Translations under genes and position numbers: made by a program
Part shown: one piece after another, positions 48,124 to 60,577 of the stretch
How the letters are laid out: every line of letters begins with the position of its first letter
Numbering within the stretch: the stretch's first letter is position 1
Source: Neelides folsomi
Lineage: Eukaryota > Arthropoda > Collembola > Neelipleona > Neelidae
Reading direction: 5' to 3'
NCBI GenBank assembly: GCA_034687125.1
Contig: JAQGBZ010000248.1
Coordinates: forward strand, 1 to 64,000
DNA length: 64,000 nucleotides
The notes under the pieces: generated by a model
What the model was told of the DNA's origin: nothing
What the model saw: the letters and a program-made list of their open reading frames with translations, nothing else
The model's database searches: none

Positions 48124-51100
48124 ATGACGTCGGAGCTTCCTAATCCGAGACAGGTCAACAATAACCCAAACTTCTCATACGCCAAAGTAGTCCTCAGAAT
48201 GAGGAACGGGAACGAAGACGAGGAAATCAAGAAGAACGTGGTGATGAACGAGGTGAAGAAAGTTGGGCCGCCCCCGCCGCAACTCCAACTTCCACAACAA
48301 ATACGAAGGAATCACGACTCGGGCAATTCAATGGCGAGTTCATCCAGTCCCAATCATTCATCAGAAGAGAAGGACCGAAGTAAGGCTTCTTCCTCCTCCC
48401 TCGAAGACGGAGAAATCGTTGATGAAGATCGCATCGATGTGACCAAGGAGAACAATCGCTCAGAATTCGTTGCCGCACCGCCGCCGGTGTTCAATCCTTG
48501 GAAGCAGAATCCAAATGCGGCTTCCGTCATCGCTAAAACCACGGTCGAGCCGATTCCTCCCGTTCACTACAATCCGAGTCAAGAGGAGCGAAAGCTTGTG
48601 AACGGAAAGGTCTCAAAGCCAAAGAAAGTTGAAAATGAGGAGGATTGGCCAGCGTTGGAAGAAGCGGCTTTGGGCCCACGCGCCCCACAAAAATACGGAG
48701 CATCAGGGTCCAGTAACAATGGATCGGGTGACGAGCCCTCTGTCAAAGGATGGGGAAAGAACAAGTGGCCGACCGTCTCCTCGAGCGTTCAATGCAATGG
48801 GAATTCGAACGGAGAGCTCTCAAGTGAAGTCGATGAGGGAGAAGAGGAGAAGCGTGAAGTGGCCGGAGGATCCAGACGAGGAGGACGGCAGAAATGGCTT
48901 CCACTAGCTCTTCCTCCTGACCCGAAGAAAGGACCCAAGAATATGGACAAGTCGAGACCTAGACATGATACGCGAGATGGTCGAGACTCGAGACAATCGA
49001 GTGGTCATGAACGAGATTACAACAACTACGGTAAGTTTATTGTATAATATTTTTTCACAATTTCATAATTTAGTTTAGAAGAAAATTAAAAATATTTTAA
49101 GATAAAAATATAACGGAAACGAAACACTAAATAAAGTTTTGTTTTGATTTTTTAAAGATGGTAGTAAGCGAGAACCAACAAGTCCAAGAGGACGTGGCGG
49201 AAGATTTCGAGGAGGTCGTGGAGGTCGCGGAGTTCGTGGAACTGGTCGTGGCTTTGGTGGCTACCGAAGCGATGCTGCCAACCCGAGACCTACTCAAAGG
49301 GAGACTTACACCGATTACCCTCCTGACTTCACCACCTTGACGCCTGTCTTTGCACCTGTTGTTCCCGAGTTTGGTTTCATTATGCCTTATGTTGGAGATT
49401 ACATCCCAATGCCTCCTGGGAGTCCAGAGGGTGTTCCTGTTCCAACTAATCCCTCACCAGTTTCAACTGACCCTGGAGACGAAGCGAGGAAACGAAAGGA
49501 TTTAATTGAACATCTACGTGCACAGATGTAAAATCTTTATTTTTACCACATTCCTCATTCATTCCATTGGTACAGAGAGGTGAGAAGTAATTTATGTTAT
49601 TTTATTTAGAAACTACTACTTCAGCGAGGAGAATCTTGAGAAGGACTTTTTCCTTCGACGAAAGATGGACCCCAAAGGGTACATCCCTGTCCGAGTCATC
49701 TCATCCTTCCACCGAGTTATCAACATGACGAGTGACCCCACGATCGTTCTGGAGGCGATGGGACAAGCAGAGAACCTAATATTGTCCGACGATTCCCTCT
49801 CCGTCCGACCTCGCAAGGAACCTGAGAAGTGGCCGCTGTCTGATCAGCACTTACACACCCTCCCGGCAAATTATTACGCATACCCAAGGCCCCGACTACC
49901 GCTCAAGTCTGAAACGCTCAACCCAAATGTGCCAGAGTTCATCCCGAAGTCACTTGCTATACAGAACTCGGCTCCTGGTAATGTTAAAAACATCATTTAA
50001 AGAGTCATTGTGCTATATTTTAAACATTTTAAATAACTAAAAATCATTTCTTTCAGTTGTAAATGGAGAGAGTGGTGCTGAAAAGGGAGCAGTTGATGAA
50101 AGTAAGGAAAACGAGGAAGAGAGGAAGACTCAATACGACGAAGTTTGGAAAGAGGTGAAGAGGCGACAAATCAAGCCGAGGGAGAAGCGAAACTCGCGTT
50201 CAGAGTGTGAGACCGACCTTAAAGGGAACTTTGATGATGAAGAGCTCGCCTTTCAATTTGACGAGGAACTTGTTCCTTCTCGACAAAGAAACTTCTCCAC
50301 TAGCAAATACGCTTTGTAAGTTTCATTTATTTTCATTTTCATTGAATGAATATAAAATAATATTCAGCATCAGCATATATTGAAGGTATGTAAACTAAAA
50401 GTGTGATATGTGGATAAAGCCGATGAAAATGCTTTTAGCTTCCACCATGTTTAATAAAGCATTTATCAATGAACACTTGAGATTAGCCCTGGCTGATTGT
50501 ATTGATATATTGAGAAGGGGAATTCTCGCATTGCAAACTATTAACCTATTAAAATGAGTGAATGATAGGCCTGCGAGAAAATATCTGCAATAAGTTAATA
50601 GAATAATGTTGATTCAACGAGATACGTACATATATGGTTATTTACAAAATGTTGCTTTCTAATTATTTAATCAATGTCAGCCGTTTTTAAAAGAAATATA
50701 ATTGAAATATCTGTGGTTTTTTATCTTCAATTACAGAAATGTTGATTATATTGGTTTATTTATATTAATATTCTGCAAAAACGTAGAACCACAGGACATG
50801 CTGATAAATAAAAGCAATTCATTATATTATATTCACTGAACATACTCCTACTTCCACTCCACTCTTTCAATTTCCTTATTTCACCATTTATTAAATAATG
50901 CTTGGATAATCATTGGAATGTTGGAATGAACAAAGACATTATTGAGTGATGCCAATTTCGAACTCACTTTGGATTTAGCTCATTTGGATTTAGCTATACA
51001 TCTGAAAAATTATAAATATTAATGTTTTTCATCCTTTTAAATATTATGGATGATACATATGTCATATTTTTTCAATGTGGACGATTTCAATTTCTTCTAC

Positions 51101-53118
51101 TATTAATTATTATCTATATTATGTTCATTTATTTTGATTCATGGAAGTTTAATTAAACTGAATAATGAGTAAAGTACCATTTAGAGCATGAAAGCTTTAA
51201 TATGAAATAAGATGGGAAGAATAGAAGATGGTAAATTACACGATTATTGACACATGATTTATTGACTTTTATAGAACTGAAGAGTCGGACGACGACGACG
51301 AGCTGAGTGACAGCGAAATTGACAACATTCTGGTCGTAACGCAAAAGCGAACAGAGCGAACAAGTTCCTTCAGCGTTTCTTCTCCTGGTCCAACGGTTGG
51401 GAGCTTTGGGAGACCTGTGAAACACGATGGGCACGATAGAACTGGAGACTGGACCACGCGGACGAAGATGACGCAAGAGTTGGCACAAGTGATCAATGAT
51501 GGGTTAAACTATTGGGAAGAGGATCTCCAAGGGAGGAAATCCGAACCGCAAGGAAGTCGGACAGTCAATCTGATCAGTCAAGCGGATTTTGAGAAGATTG
51601 CTCCACAGGTTCCTCGAGCCATCAATCCAAGTGTGGCTCCTGCACCGCCGACTCCATTTAACACACCAGCTCAACATAGCCAACACGTATGTTTAAAGAT
51701 TATTATTGGCTCAAAGAATACTTTTTTTTAACAATGTAGGAGTTTTGTTTAATTTTTTTAAAATGAAATTTTATAGATTAATGAGAAAAAGAAGAAGAGT
51801 CAGAAGGAACGACGAAACAAACAGCGTTCTTCCAGGTTTTATCCAGCAGAAGAATTGGCCTCAAGTTCTCAAGTACAACGAGAAAGTCATGTCGGCTGGA
51901 TCCGAGGAGATGGAAATGCAAGAGCTCGAATACGAACCACAAGCGTTGGGTGAGTCATAAAATATTTTTTACATTGTATGTTTTACATTTGGCTTTATGT
52001 AAATTAAATCAAATGATGAAAATTAGCTGTTTATTGTCTTCTTTCCCCGTCTGAGTTGAAAACGATGTTGAATTAGCAAATTACTGAGGATTTTAATATG
52101 CTAAATTCATAAATATTTAGATAATTTTGAATTATAACTTAAAATGAATGTTTTTGTAGAAGTGGGACGAGTCCGGCCGAAGGGAGTCTTTCGTCGAGTC
52201 TCTCACAGTCATTTCCGACCTTCCAACATCCGTCTCATTCATTGCTCAAGGAAAATGGATTTGTTCATCAAGTGTACACTAAATACCGTTATCGTTGTCT
52301 CAGTGGTAATCTTTTTGATCTTTTCCTATATTTAAATGATGTAATATGTAAATTCATTTTAAGAATTTGTATATTCCTTTTTTTGTTTATATTGACTCTT
52401 GTTTTGATGTTTAGAGAGAAGCAAACTTGGACCTGGCGGGTCTACAGAAATGAATACGCTTTTCAGGTTTTGGTCATTTTTCCTCAGGGAAAATTTCAAC
52501 CGAAACATGTATGAAGAATTTAAGACTCTTGCTCTCGAAGATGCCAACGTTGGATTCAGGTGCGTAGTTATTATCTTTGCTGTTTTAATTTCCATATTTA
52601 TACTGATAAGATAGAAATATGATGAAAATTGGCTAATATATGTCTTCTTTCCCCGACAGAGTCATTTGACGATGTTGAATAGCTAATTACTGAGGATTAA
52701 TTAAAATACTTTAATAGATTGAATTTTTAACTTGGTTTATACGGAGGACTTCATTTTCTCTTTTTTATATTTCAGGTATGGACTAGAATGCCTGTTTCGG
52801 TTCTACAGCTACGGACTTGAGACTAAGTTCCGACCTCACTTGCTCAAAGACTTTGAAACGGAGACTCTACGAGACTACTCAAGTGGGGAATTGTACGGAC
52901 TTGAGAAGTTCTGGGCGTTCCTGAAGTACAAGAAGCGGCCGTTGCCCGTCCCCGTCTCCAATGAGCTCACTAAGATTCTCGACAATTTCAAAACGATCGA
53001 TGACTTCAAGGCTTTGAGGAAGCAAACAACCGAAGTACCCGCCGCTGCTGGAGACCCCAAGACAAAGAACCAAAATTCAACCAAGAGGAATCGGGTCCAT
53101 TCAGAGACGCAAACGTAA
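48124..53118 (+). CDS. LARP1: La-related protein 1
   Basis: Nine exons (48124-49030, 49158-49527, 49610-49977, 50057-50315, 51275-51686, 51777-51949, 52160-52305, 52415-52559, 52776-53118) give 1040 residues. The N-terminal half is disordered, with Ser/Pro stretches and an RGG box ([15 protein letters not shown]). The La motif starts at [26 protein letters not shown]. The C-terminal DM15 region is complete: [79 protein letters not shown]1 is the cytosolic TORC1-regulated protein that binds the cap and 5' TOP of ribosomal-protein mRNAs through DM15. Introns 6 and 8 hold paired snoRNA-like sequences. Confidence 0.95.
50316..51274 (+). other. LARP1: Long LARP1 intron 4
   Basis: 959-nt AT-rich intron, the longest in the gene. 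It has a weak C-box-like CGATGA near 50421 and a CTGA near 50490, not enough to call another snoRNA. Nothing else was supported. Confidence 0.5.
52005..52093 (+). ncRNA. Box C/D snoRNA in LARP1 intron 6 (copy 1)
   Basis: C box TGATGA 52014-52019, D' box CTGA 52051-52054, C'-like GATGTTG 52064-52070, D box CTGA 52084-52087. A terminal stem pairs AAATC (52006-52010) with GATTT after the D box. The D box lies 72 nt upstream of the 3' splice site, the usual spacing for intron-encoded C/D snoRNAs. The element upstream of D' reads GTCTTCTTTCCCCG, complementary to the universal large-subunit rRNA segment CGGGGAAAGAAGAC. By the D+5 rule the target is the third G of GGGG. Counting from remembered yeast sites this is Gm2395, guided there by snR190. 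Gene name left open. Confidence 0.72.
52612..52698 (+). ncRNA. Box C/D snoRNA in LARP1 intron 8 (copy 2)
   Basis: Paralogue of the intron 6 copy. C box TGATGA 52620-52625, the same 15-nt guide TGTCTTCTTTCCCCG, a D' position reading CAGA (52657-52660) instead of CTGA, C'-like GATGTTG 52671-52677, and D box CTGA 52690-52693, 82 nt upstream of the acceptor. The guide is unchanged although most unpaired bases differ, which supports function. The terminal stem is less clear than in copy 1. Confidence 0.66.
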
Positions 53119-56100
53119 AAAATGCTTCCAGGCTCCTCGTTCTCCTTCCTTCTCTTTTCCACTCTTTCTTAAAATTAGAAGTTTATAAGGTATGGGTCAG
53201 ATGATGGGAATCCGTAGGGGGGATTGTTAAAGGTCACTCAAACCTCCGGAAAACGGAGGGGTGTGTTGTTGTGTGTAAAAGGTGCTTGGATGAGCATCGC
53301 TTCACTAAAAAGGCAATTTCTTATATCTCTCATTCAGATATTTTCTTCTTTCTGGGTTTTTTCTTCCTCTCTTTTTTCTATCAATGTTTTTCACGGCAAA
53401 GTTTAGATCACTTTTTATTCAGGGTTTCAGGTCAATGAAGCAATGCCTTATATAAATATTATATAAATAATTATGAACACTTAATTCACTTAATATGAAC
53501 ATTACAGGTAAAATATTATTTACATCATTCGTATATAGTGCATAATGTACGCGCACGTTTTGTGTACTTTTACATACTGATATTTAAATAATATTATTTG
53601 TGAGTGACTCAATCTTAATTTTGCTTTAAGTGGAATTGTCAAATAATTTTAATCCTAATAGTTAAGTATATGAAGTTATATACTTTATTATCAAATACGA
53701 GTTTATTAGCTGGAAACAAAAGCCTTTTTGTTGAAGTTAAATGGGAAATTATCTTAAATCATTAATTATTATTATTTAAGTTTTTAAGTTAAATATATTT
53801 TAGATTCAAGTGAATCCCTTCAAACCATTCGACTTCGTTGAAATTGGGTAAATTCTTTATTATGTTTGTTATTAAAAGTCTTCATTATTTAGTCTCCGCC
53901 TCTTGACCAGGAAAGCATTTAAAATACATATAATATTATATACTATGTGAATACAATTTATCCTTTTATTTAATTTTACACAGAACGTGCTTGCTGTGTA
54001 TGTAAAAGGACACAAGTGTATGTAAAAGGAGTCGTTTAAAAAAATACAATTTTTGAAGAAGTTGCTCTAACTGATTTCTTAAATGAAACTGAAGGGCGTA
54101 ATCAATTTACAATTTTATTACAAGTATGATTTTGTGCTTAGCTCTGTACATAGTTTTGACTCGACATTTATAGTGTAAAAAATACACATTTAATATATTA
54201 TTATGCATTCATTTTGTGTAGTTTACTATATCTTGCATTAATGTTGGTTTAAATAGCAAGTTGTTTTTTTCTTTGTTCATCTGTAGGTTGAATTCTTTAT
54301 TTTTATCTTTATCACAATAGGAACTAACCGAGAGCATTAGCAATTTTTAGATGTCTTTTAACGACGATAAAAAAATATTCGGGAGAAATTCCTTCTTGTA
54401 TTTCTATTTTCCTTTTTAATTAATTAGAAATGTTTTATAATAGGGATATAACAGAATTTTACTACACTAGCTTTTCTCATTTTACTTTGCAGCCAAGAGA
54501 AAAAATGAAAATGTTTAAAAGAATGTCCTTGATGCATATATATTGAATATTTTCTATGTAAGTTCATATAAGGATAAATATTTAAATGTCGAATATTATT
54601 AATTAGAGATAGGAATAGAGGTCAGCCACGTTATTGCACAAGATATTTTACTGCAAGCACTTCAAACAAATTGATTTCAAGTTTTCTTGTATTCTTGTCA
54701 CGTTGTTAAAATATAATTATAGTTGATTCATTCTCAACTGGCCGGTGAAAATTGAATCATGTTACTTGATTAGTTATTTGAAATTAAAATAAACCGATAT
54801 TTATTTACATTTAAATGTACTAATAATTTTCTGGTGACATGACATTCTATTCCCCGGTCAATTAACATGATTCAATTTTCACTGGTCAGTTGAGAGTGAA
54901 TGAACTATAATTATTTACAAATTAGTTCTTTCATTATATGATATTTGCATTGTTGTGTTGATTTAAAGGTTGAGACTCACACTGTCGATTATTATTATTA
55001 AATTGAGATTTATCTAATTTTAATATCGTTGAAGGAATCGGGTGAGGTGACTAGATTAGGGCTATACATAAAATACAACTGACCATATACGAAGTGTTTG
55101 GAACAATTCAGCTCGGAAAATGTACTTCCTTGAATAACAAAAGTACCTATCGCCTATTAGAACTTAAATATTCATTATTGTGTGTAGGGGAGGTACTCGA
55201 GATTTACTATAATTATTATATAATATTATATAAATATATATATATATTACTAAATGATAGACTTGTGAATAGGACTAGGAGAGTTGTGGGATGAGTCGAA
55301 TTATATATAATATCATATATTAGATGTCTATTTAATAGGTTCAACTAATTACAAAACAATAAAAAAATATAATAAAATAATGATGATATGATTAGGCAAT
55401 TTTAACGTGTAGCAGATTAGTTGTGGCGAAGGTTGAGGAGAGCCTTTTGAAAATATTTAATAGAAAGACAGTTTGAAAGCTAATCAAAGAAGGATCGTAA
55501 GGTGACAAATAAGTACCTTGAAATTATGAATCAAGCATACAAAAAATTGCCTTATTGCTACAATTAACTAATAACGTGTGTTAATTCATAAATAGCTTTT
55601 ACACTCAAATTTTAAAAAATACTAATCTTTGCCTTTGTTGTGTAAAATGCTGCGTTAATCAAATTAGAAATATTACGATCACTGGAACCTTTCGCTCACT
55701 CCCTTAATAATGAATTTAGTATTGCTAATCTACACTTAAATCATTTAGATATATAATTCGTAAAAATAGTATACATTATTAAATATTATATAAATAATAT
55801 ATTGAATTGGGAAAATTGTCCCTAAATATACTTTCAATTTTTAGTTTTTCTTTAAACTATAGGTTTTAACCATACATCTTAAATGAATTATTATACCTTA
55901 ATATTAATAGAATTAATAAATATATAATCATGTACTAGATCGATATTGTGTAGTTTAAGTGAAATTAAAAATGTAATTAATAGCAATGAATTAAATTTAA
56001 TTTTAATGCTGGAAACTTTGACCATTCTGTTATATACTTGTTATAATGTTTTAATTTTTAATGCCTAAAACAATGATGCGTTCAAATTAGGCTCTTTAAT

Positions 56101-57648
56101 TGCCCACAAATTGGGAATTTGGACCGTTTTTCCATAATATATTAATCTTTATATGGAATTTTCAATGTAAATATATGAAACCGCTCAGGTGCCGAAACAT
56201 GACATGGAAGTTACTATCTATTTATTATATTATGATGATAATTCGCATTGTGACCTTTGGGGTTTCCTTCAGTTTATTTAAAAAATGTTTTTCTCTAAAT
56301 TTCTTAATTGTTCTTTAATGTAAAACTATTTCAAATGGATTTCATTTCAATCTTGTTTTCAATTACTACATACAAATATACATAAATACACATCGCACAA
56401 AATATTATACCTGTAGCTAAAATTATGAAAAAAGGCAAAATAATATTATATCATACTAATAATAAACATTTAAACTAACAAATATATGAAAAATTAAAAT
56501 ATTTAGTAAAAAATACACATGTCATTTTTCCTACCTTCCTACTATTGTAAAAATTACATAATAAAAAGCATATGAAGTGAAATTAAAAGATAGTTTTACT
56601 AACTCTTTAGTTTACAGTAGATTATAATGATCAAAATGAGATATGGCTCTGTAGCGTTGTTTGGTCCAAATGTCCATTTAAAATTGTACTGAAATTAATA
56701 TAATCTCTAATGGGTTTAAGAGTTTTGTCATTAATTGAATATTAAGCGCAATTTGAAAAGAAATAAATCGCAAATTGTAAATCGTGTTTTCATTTATTAA
56801 AACATCAGTTGGCTACATTCATTGTTACTCATAAATTTTAATGCATTAATTTACATAATATTCCCACTTGCACTTGCTAACCTTTTTCATATCTACCTTG
56901 CTATTCATAGTTCAGAATATTTACATTTACCTACACCAATTACCTGTACAAAATAGACATAATATGAGACAAAGCGATAAAATAATAAGTAAAATAAAAA
57001 AGTATTCTTACACTCACATACAAGAATGTACATTAGTGCTAACTTAAAACATAGCGATAGTCTCCTTCGTCTCCTAAGTCTCCTTCGTAGAATAGTCATA
57101 GAGTAGGCAGTAGGCAAGTTCCATTATCTATTACCATTTTTTGCCATGAATATCATTTATAATTGCTTTATTAGCAAGCTGCAGTGTAATATAATTGAAT
57201 CACTGCACCATGCGCATTTACTCTTTATAACATTATAACTAGATATTTTGCAATCTTTTCATGGATAGCATGGGTTTGAAGCCGTTCATGATGAATCTTG
57301 CATGAAATGGACGGTATGACTTGTACTACGTATTTCGTTTTCGCATGTGTATATTTATAAGCTACTAAAGCCTAAATCGCAAACGTACTCGCGGTTTCTT
57401 CATGCAGAAAAGTTCAGAGAACGATAGACAGAACGTGAGTGAAGAAAGGAAAAACCGACTGAATGTTCTTGAACATTGAACTCCTTGTCATATTACCCAA
57501 AAGAACCTGACCGGGGTCACGGTTGATCGTGTCAATCGATTACTATTATCCATTAGCAATAAAATTAGAGACGACAATTAGAAATTTAACATTTATCTGA
57601 GATCTGTGAAAGCCACGCAAACATAATCGTTGCTGATCATTGATCATT
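53119..57648. other. Gene-poor region LARP1 to Ku80
   Basis: The left part is the LARP1 3' UTR. The rest is AT-rich with TA-rich simple sequence near 55215-55250, a hairpin element at 54716-54911, and no supported ORF. About 57360-57640 probably holds the Ku80 promoter and 5' UTR. Confidence 0.5.
54716..54911. mobile_element. Foldback hairpin / MITE-like element
   Basis: Arms 54716-54764 and 54863-54911 are reverse complements over 49 nt with four mismatches, around a 98-nt centre. AT-rich pairing continues a few bases outward. TA flanks occur at GTTGATTC... and ...GAATGAAC, but the palindromic flank makes the true borders uncertain. No ORF. Confidence 0.65.
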
Positions 57649-60577
57649 ATGTCTTCTTTCAAGAGCGAAAGGGTAAATAAGAGTAAATTTCTTTGATTTG
57701 GCTTTATCGATATATTTTATAGTTTTTACTAAACTAATTTTTTGTTTTCCTTTGATAGGACCTTTGGTTTTATTTAATCGAACCGGTTGAAGGGCTTGAA
57801 GCAGTCGTGCGAGAAGAAATTCATTTTATCCTAAGAAAATCGGTTGAAGATAAAGTATAATTGCATTTGAACATGTTTTTAATATAATTTCTACTTTTTA
57901 ATTTTAATTTAATTTATGATTATAAAGGTTTTCTCATCTAACTCGGGAGATGTATGCATTCGAAAAAGTGATTTGAATGATCCTTTCGAGTTTCAATCAT
58001 TCAATTGGGATTTGATTAGGCAAGTTGAAGAAAAATTTAAGAATAAATTTGGCACAAAACTACCAACTTTAGAAGCTCTGAATATTGTAAAAGCAGAGAT
58101 GAAATCTCAAAGCAAGTAAATACATTTTTTATTTTTCAGATTTATTCTATTCTAATACATAATTACTCTCGTTGAAAAGTTGAAAGTTGAAATTCTGCTT
58201 TTTTCTTCTATTTAAATTTGTATCTAACCAGCGTTATAACAAAAGGCGGGATTTCAACTTTCACCTTTCCTACGAGAGTACGTATAATATATTGTAAATA
58301 CGTAGTATGGTAGTTGGAACGTATGCCTATTTTCACACTATTATTCAAATCGCTTTGATTTTTAATCCAAATAAGACGTTAAATATGTAATTTTATTTTA
58401 GGAAGGATACTTATAAGCATCACAGGATTATTTTCTTCACTGAATTTAAAGATCCAATAAATGACAGCGGCATTAAAAATTTGGCTCAAGATTTAAAGGC
58501 GTCCGATATATTTCTATCAATTGTGTAAAAGACCTCATTTTATTTAATGTTAACAGGAAGTATGTTACAACTTAACAGAGCTAATCTTAATTTTCTTTTT
58601 AGGACAATTGATCCAAAAGAAATGAATTCGACCCAAAATCTTAATTATACAAAGTTTAAAGAACATCTGTCCATCAATGTAAGAACTCATGATATTAACA
58701 TAACATATTATTAATGTATATAACTTGTTAATTTATATAAGTGTTTTATTTTATTGTTTAATATTTCTTTAAATAATGAGTATAAATAATAAATTTTGAA
58801 ACGAATGTTTTGAAACCTCAAATAGAAATCCGGACGTGTTAATACCGAACTCGATACGAGGAAACAAATTTTGAACACTGCTACAAAGAAGGTTGTTCGA
58901 CTAAGTCCATGGAATTGCCTTTTCGACATTGGACCAAATTTTTCAATCCAAGTCCGTGGTTATTCATCAATCCGAGAAAACAAATCTTCTGAGCTTAAAA
59001 ATGCTCTTATGAAAGAAAACAAATCTTTCATTCCTCAAGCACCATTAAGAAATGGCGATTCAACTCAACAACCTGGGCCATCACAAGCTACTCAAGGACC
59101 ATCGAATGCATTTCAGAGAGAAAATGGAAACAGTGTTGGACCAACACAAAATAATCAACCTTTTAGTGAATCGAAGCCAGAAGCTGAAATTTTAAAGAAT
59201 CTTGTGGATAAGGAAAAGGTTATTAAAGACAAAGTTGGAAACCTCGTGGATGTTGAGGAAACAACTAAAGGATACATGTACGGTGATCAAATTGTTCCGC
59301 TTCCTGGTATGTTTTTGTTTCAATCAGTTTAAACAACTTATTAATCTTACTAAAATAAGATGTTTGTTGATAAAATTTCATTTTCCTCTTTACTATCCAG
59401 TCGAATGCCTTTAGCAAATGATATATATATATATATATTATGAAATGATTAATTTATAGGAGATGGGGAAGGTTACAACAGTGGGGAAAAGTGTTTGAAG
59501 CTTCTTTTAATTTGTCCAAAAACCAACATCAAACCATTTTACCTTATTGGAGACGGAGTTACTCGTTTTTTTCCAAAGCAGGATACTGTAATAGGATACA
59601 GTTTACAAGTTTTTATTTATCATTTAATTTATCATTATACATTATTCAATTTAAATTAATTATTTTATAAAACTTTAATGATTTTAGGTGTCTGAATTAT
59701 ATTTCAATGCTTTGTTGAAAGTCTTGAATAAATTGGAACGAGTTGTAATAGTAAGGAAAGTTTATCGAGTCAAAACAGCACCTAAAATTGGAGTTTTGTC
59801 GCCAGATCTTCACATGGGGGTAATTATACTTATTATTATTCGGCACAAATTAGAACACACCTTATTGAATTACTGCATTGACCTTTTTATTATCAAACTG
59901 CATAGGCTCAGTTTTAATTTAACTATATTTTTATTAGTGTTTAGTTTATAACGACATCTGCTATTCCGACAATATTTCCATCCATAATTTCCCAAAACTC
60001 ACTTCTTCAAACTCGAATTCGTCTGATTTTGGTCTATCAGCGAAAGAAGAAGCAATGGATGAACTGATCAATGCCATGAGTATGGGTGATTTTAATCCAC
60101 AACGAGGACCCGCGGATCCAAATGTTCTTAATATTCGCGATCAAATAGCAAGGAAAATTGTTCCAACGAATATTAAACAAGATCATTTGATGAAGAATGG
60201 ATTGGAATTATTCTTTGAAAACTTCGTAATTTCTGAGAATTTAACCAACAAGTTGAAGTCTATTTTCCCACTTGAAGACATTAAAGAGGAAAAGAATACA
60301 TTCCGTCCTGCTGGAGCAAAAATATTCAGAAAGAGGGACAGAGACGTCACTTCTCCGGATATGATTGAAGAGAAGAAAATTAAAGTAGAAGAATGCGATG
60401 TACAAATTTCTGAACCAATGGACCAAGATGATGGTCTTAACACAGATGATTTGGTATGTATAAACAAATTACTTTCATCCCATACACTTAAGAATTTAAA
60501 TTTTAAAATGCAATACGTTTGTAAATTAATCTAATTAATTTTATTTACGTGTTTTGTTTTAGCTCGATGAACTCTAA
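57649..60577 (+). CDS. XRCC5: Ku80 (XRCC5), DNA end-binding subunit
   Basis: Ten exons (57649-57672, 57759-57854, 57928-58115, 58402-58524, 58603-58678, 58826-59306, 59460-59587, 59688-59819, 59938-60453, 60563-60577) join to 592 residues. A short, divergent vWA-like region (about 1-165, with HHRIIFFTEFKDP and DIFLSIV strands) leads to the Ku beta-barrel (VVRLSPWNCLFDIGPNFSIQVRGY, GYMYGDQIVPLPGDGEGY, KCLKLLLICP) and dimerisation part (LERVVIVRKVYRVKTAPKIGVLSPDLHMG, CLVYNDI, AMDELINAMSM). Ku80 pairs with Ku70 on DNA ends for non-homologous end joining. The globular C-terminal domain is absent: after a basic patch (IFRKRDRD) comes an acidic tail ending NTDDLLDEL, close to the human VDDLLDMI terminus that recruits DNA-PKcs. 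The last exon encodes only four residues. Confidence 0.88.
58166..58278. mobile_element. Small TA-flanked MITE in Ku80 intron 3
   Basis: Inverted arms 58164-58198 and 58246-58280 match over 35 nt with about six mismatches. The element starts CTCTCGTTGAAAAG and ends CTTTCCTACGAGAG, flanked by TA on both sides. Total length 113 bp, no ORF, confined to the intron. Confidence 0.72.
59421..59438. repeat. (AT)9 microsatellite
   Basis: Pure AT dinucleotide run in Ku80 intron 6, 21 nt upstream of the acceptor. Confidence 0.9.

Noticed and set aside
50416-50495. Possible third box C/D snoRNA in LARP1 intron 4
   Set aside because: Only a degenerate C box (CGATGA) and a distant CTGA; no terminal stem and no guide match recognised.
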